Assembly: GCA_023434205.1 (NCBI GenBank)
Contig: JAEYTB010000289.1
Span: forward strand, 1-6,412
Length of the DNA: 6,412 nucleotides
From: Planctomycetota bacterium
GTDB lineage: Bacteria; Planctomycetota; Phycisphaerae; Phycisphaerales; UBA1924
Reading direction: 5' to 3'
Shown here: positions 4,468-6,412 of the stretch, piece after piece
How the letters are laid out: each line of letters starts with the position of its first letter
Position numbering within the stretch: position 1 is the stretch's first letter
Translations under genes and position numbers: made by a program
The notes under the pieces: model-generated
Database searches by the model: none
What the model was told of the DNA's origin: nothing
The model's input: only the letters and a program-made list of their open reading frames with translations

Positions 4468-6412
4468 ATGCGTTACCTGCGTCACCTCGGAGCCGCGGCA
4501 TCACTCATCTGCTGCCTCGCCACCTCCGCACTCGCCGACTTCAACCTCGCAAGCTTCCCCAACACCAACGGCCTCACGCTCGCGGGCAACGCCGCCGTCA
4601 CCAACAGCCTCCTGCGCCTCACGCCCAGCACCGGTAACCAGGCCGGCAGCGCCTACTACACCGCCCACCAGTCCGTCGGCGGCGGCTTCAGCACCACCTT
4701 CACCTTCCGCATCTCCCAGCAGTCCGGCGGCGGCGCCGACGGCTTCGCCTTCCTCATCCAGACCGCCTCGGCCAACGCCCTGGGCGGCAACGGCTGCCGC
4801 ATCGGCTACCACGAGCTCACCAACAGCGTCGCGGTCGAGTTCGACACCCACCAGACCGGCTCCTGCGTCGCGGGCGACGTCAACGACATCAACGACAACC
4901 ACATCAGCATCCACACCCAGGGCGCCGGGCCCAACAGCGCGTCGGAAGCCGCCTCCATCGGCTCCGCCGCCGGCATCCCAAATATGTCCGACGGCGCCGT
5001 CCACACCGTCAAGATCGAGTACACCCCGCCCGTGGGCGGCGGCCCGGGCGCGATGATGGTCTACCTCGACGACCTCACCACGCCGCGGATCACCGCGCCC
5101 CTGGACCTGGGCGCCATCGGGCTCAACTCCGGCCGCGCGTGGGTGGGCTTCACCGCCGCGACCGGCGGCGCCGCCGAGCGCCACGACATCCTCTCCTGGT
5201 CCTTCACCGAGGGCGCCCCCATAGGCAGCAACCGCCCCCGCACCCCCACCATCACCGAGCCCAACACCGACTTCCGCGTCGTCAACGGCCAGGACGTCCA
5301 CATGGAGACCAACCCCTTCTTCTCGCCCATCGGCGCCAACCACCTCTGCACCGACTGGGAAGTCTGGAAGACCGCCGGCAACGAGCTGGTCTGGCAGGCC
5401 GCGTGCGCCACGGGCGTTGAACGCCTGCACATCCACCTCGGCGACGGCGTCTTTATGGGTTCGTACGCCGGGCGCACCGACCTCGAGGCGAGCAGCAACT
5501 TCTCCCTCCGCGCCCGCCACCGCGACGATTCCGGCGACCCGGCCACCGAGTACAGCCTCTGGCAGCAACGGCCCTTCATCACCGGCGCACCGGGCACCAA
5601 CCTCGCCATGATCATCGAGGACGTGCTGGTCGCTCCGATCTGGACCGACGCGGCCGGCGGCGCCTCCATCGTGCTCCCCGCCGCGGGCCCCGACCCCGCC
5701 TCCGTCACGCTCGAGTCCGGCGCCGGCGGTGCGCTCGTGACCATCGCGGCGAACAACGGCATCGCAAACACCGTCATCAACCCCCCGCCGCTCAGCGACC
5801 ACGTCGAGGTGCGGGCCCACATCTACGGCGGAGCCGCCGGCCTCACCCTGCCCGCGACCAACCTCAGCATCATCAACGAGCACTGCGACCGCAAAACCGT
5901 CTACCTGCCCCCGCTGTCCGTCGCCGCGGGCGCCCACGCCTACTACTGGGTCAGCGCCGCGGGCAGCACCTACGCCGGCAGCGCCTCCCAGGCCCACAGC
6001 AACTTCACCACCCTCGCCCGCGGCTCCGACCTCCCCTTCCTCGCCACCCAGCACGGCTACGTCGTGGAGAAGTTCGCCACCGGCCTCCAGCTCCCCGTCA
6101 ACATCGCCTTCGTCCCCAACCCGGGCCCCGCGCCCGACGATGTCCTCTGCTACGTCACCGAGCTCTACGGCACTGTCAAAATGGTCACGCGAACCGGCAC
6201 GGTCAGCGACTACCGCACCGGCCTGATTAACTTCAGCCCCACCGGCGCCTTCCCAGGCTCCGGCGAGCAGGGGCTCACCGGCATATGCGTCGACCCCGAC
6301 AACGGCGATGTCTTCGTCACGGTCCTCCAGGCCGACGCCCAGGGCAACCACCACCCCCGCGTCCTCCGCCTTCAAAGCACCGATGGCGGCCGCACCGCCT
6401 CCACCGTCACCA
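4468..6412 (+). CDS. Exported multidomain protein: L-type lectin domain plus glucose/sorbosone dehydrogenase-type propeller (C-terminus outside window)
   Basis: 648 codons are visible and the frame is open at the window end. Residues 1-23 are a Sec signal peptide (MRYLRHLG, hydrophobic core, ALA|D cleavage site), so the product is exported. Residues about 24-250 are a legume-type lectin fold: GADGFAFLIQ (89-98), VAVEFDTHQ (121-129) and DINDNHISIHT (140-150) match the strands carrying the carbohydrate-contacting Asp91 and metal ligands such as Glu124, Asp126 and His145. C110 and C133 could pair. Residues about 258-372 look like an Ig/FN3-like beta module (HLCTDWEVW 292-300, LHIHLGDGVF 320-329, RARHRDDSGDP 348-358). 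Residues about 380-530 are unassigned. From about 532 comes the start of a PQQ-type sugar dehydrogenase propeller: GLQLPVNIAFVP (540-551), VTELYGTVK (563-571), PGSGEQGLTGI (596-606). The catalytic residues lie further on, so activity cannot be judged. Inferred role: binding and oxidising extracellular or cell-surface sugars. Confidence 0.87.
   Translation, partial: MRYLRHLGAAASLICCLATSALADFNLASFPNTNGLTLAGNAAVTNSLLRLTPSTGNQAGSAYYTAHQSVGGGFSTTFTFRISQQSGGGADGFAFLIQTASANALGGNGCRIGYHELTNSVAVEFDTHQTGSCVAGDVNDINDNHISIHTQGAGPNSASEAASIGSAAGIPNMSDGAVHTVKIEYTPPVGGGPGAMMVYLDDLTTPRITAPLDLGAIGLNSGRAWVGFTAATGGAAERHDILSWSFTEGAPIGSNRPRTPTITEPNTDFRVVNGQDVHMETNPFFSPIGANHLCTDWEVWKTAGNELVWQAACATGVERLHIHLGDGVFMGSYAGRTDLEASSNFSLRARHRDDSGDPATEYSLWQQRPFITGAPGTNLAMIIEDVLVAPIWTDAAGGASIVLPAAGPDPASVTLESGAGGALVTIAANNGIANTVINPPPLSDHVEVRAHIYGGAAGLTLPATNLSIINEHCDRKTVYLPPLSVAAGAHAYYWVSAAGSTYAGSASQAHSNFTTLARGSDLPFLATQHGYVVEKFATGLQLPVNIAFVPNPGPAPDDVLCYVTELYGTVKMVTRTGTVSDYRTGLINFSPTGAFPGSGEQGLTGICVDPDNGDVFVTVLQADAQGNHHPRVLRLQSTDGGRTASTVT

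Noticed and set aside
4501..6375. 624-codon minus-strand open frame opposite the lectin gene
   Set aside because: The composition is almost entirely Gly/Ala/Val/Asp/Glu with no domain, and the opposite strand carries a signal peptide, a lectin and a dehydrogenase. It is a codon-bias shadow.
1..6412. A novel defence, mobile or biosynthetic system spanning the window
   Set aside because: The genes fall into separate, individually explicable units (house-cleaning, lipid A, secretion ATPase, amidase, exported lectin). No toxin, nuclease, integrase, repeat array or conserved system layout is visible.

Overview
The window is GC-rich (by eye about two thirds G+C) and holds six protein-coding genes, two of them cut by the window edges. 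I see no RNA genes, mobile elements or CRISPR. The gene set points to a Gram-negative-type bacterium with lipid A (lpxK), a type II secretion/type IV pilus ATPase, and a secreted lectin/sugar-dehydrogenase protein. The style of that secreted protein, the Maf variant and the very high G/C at third codon positions suggest the Planctomycetota, perhaps Phycisphaerae. That placement is inference from pattern memory, not from a search.

Left part, minus strand (3415 down to 1): a tightly packed run of four genes in the order maf -> three-helix membrane protein -> lpxK -> FHA-GspE ATPase. The first two overlap by 4 nt (a TTGA overlap with a TTG start), and the next pair is separated by 15 nt. The last pair is 72 nt apart, and that gap contains a strong imperfect hairpin. 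The run combines a house-cleaning nucleotide pyrophosphatase, an unknown inner-membrane protein, the kinase that makes lipid IVA, and a secretion/pilus motor ATPase with an N-terminal phosphopeptide-binding (FHA) domain. Envelope biogenesis is the common theme of the last three.

Centre: a 124-bp divergent spacer (3416-3539) separates maf from a plus-strand nitrilase-superfamily amidase of the omega-amidase/YafV type (3540-4376). It carries a perfect 10-bp palindrome.

Right part, plus strand: after a 91-bp spacer with short direct repeats, an exported multidomain protein starts at 4468 and is still open at the window end. It has a signal peptide, a legume-type (L-type) lectin domain, two regions I cannot assign firmly, and the beginning of a glucose/sorbosone (PQQ-type) dehydrogenase beta-propeller.

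Most of the window is ordinary housekeeping and envelope material. The parts most worth a second look are the FHA-GspE fusion, the lectin-plus-dehydrogenase architecture with its unassigned middle, and the small membrane protein lodged between maf and lpxK. I found no convincing evidence of an undescribed multi-gene system.
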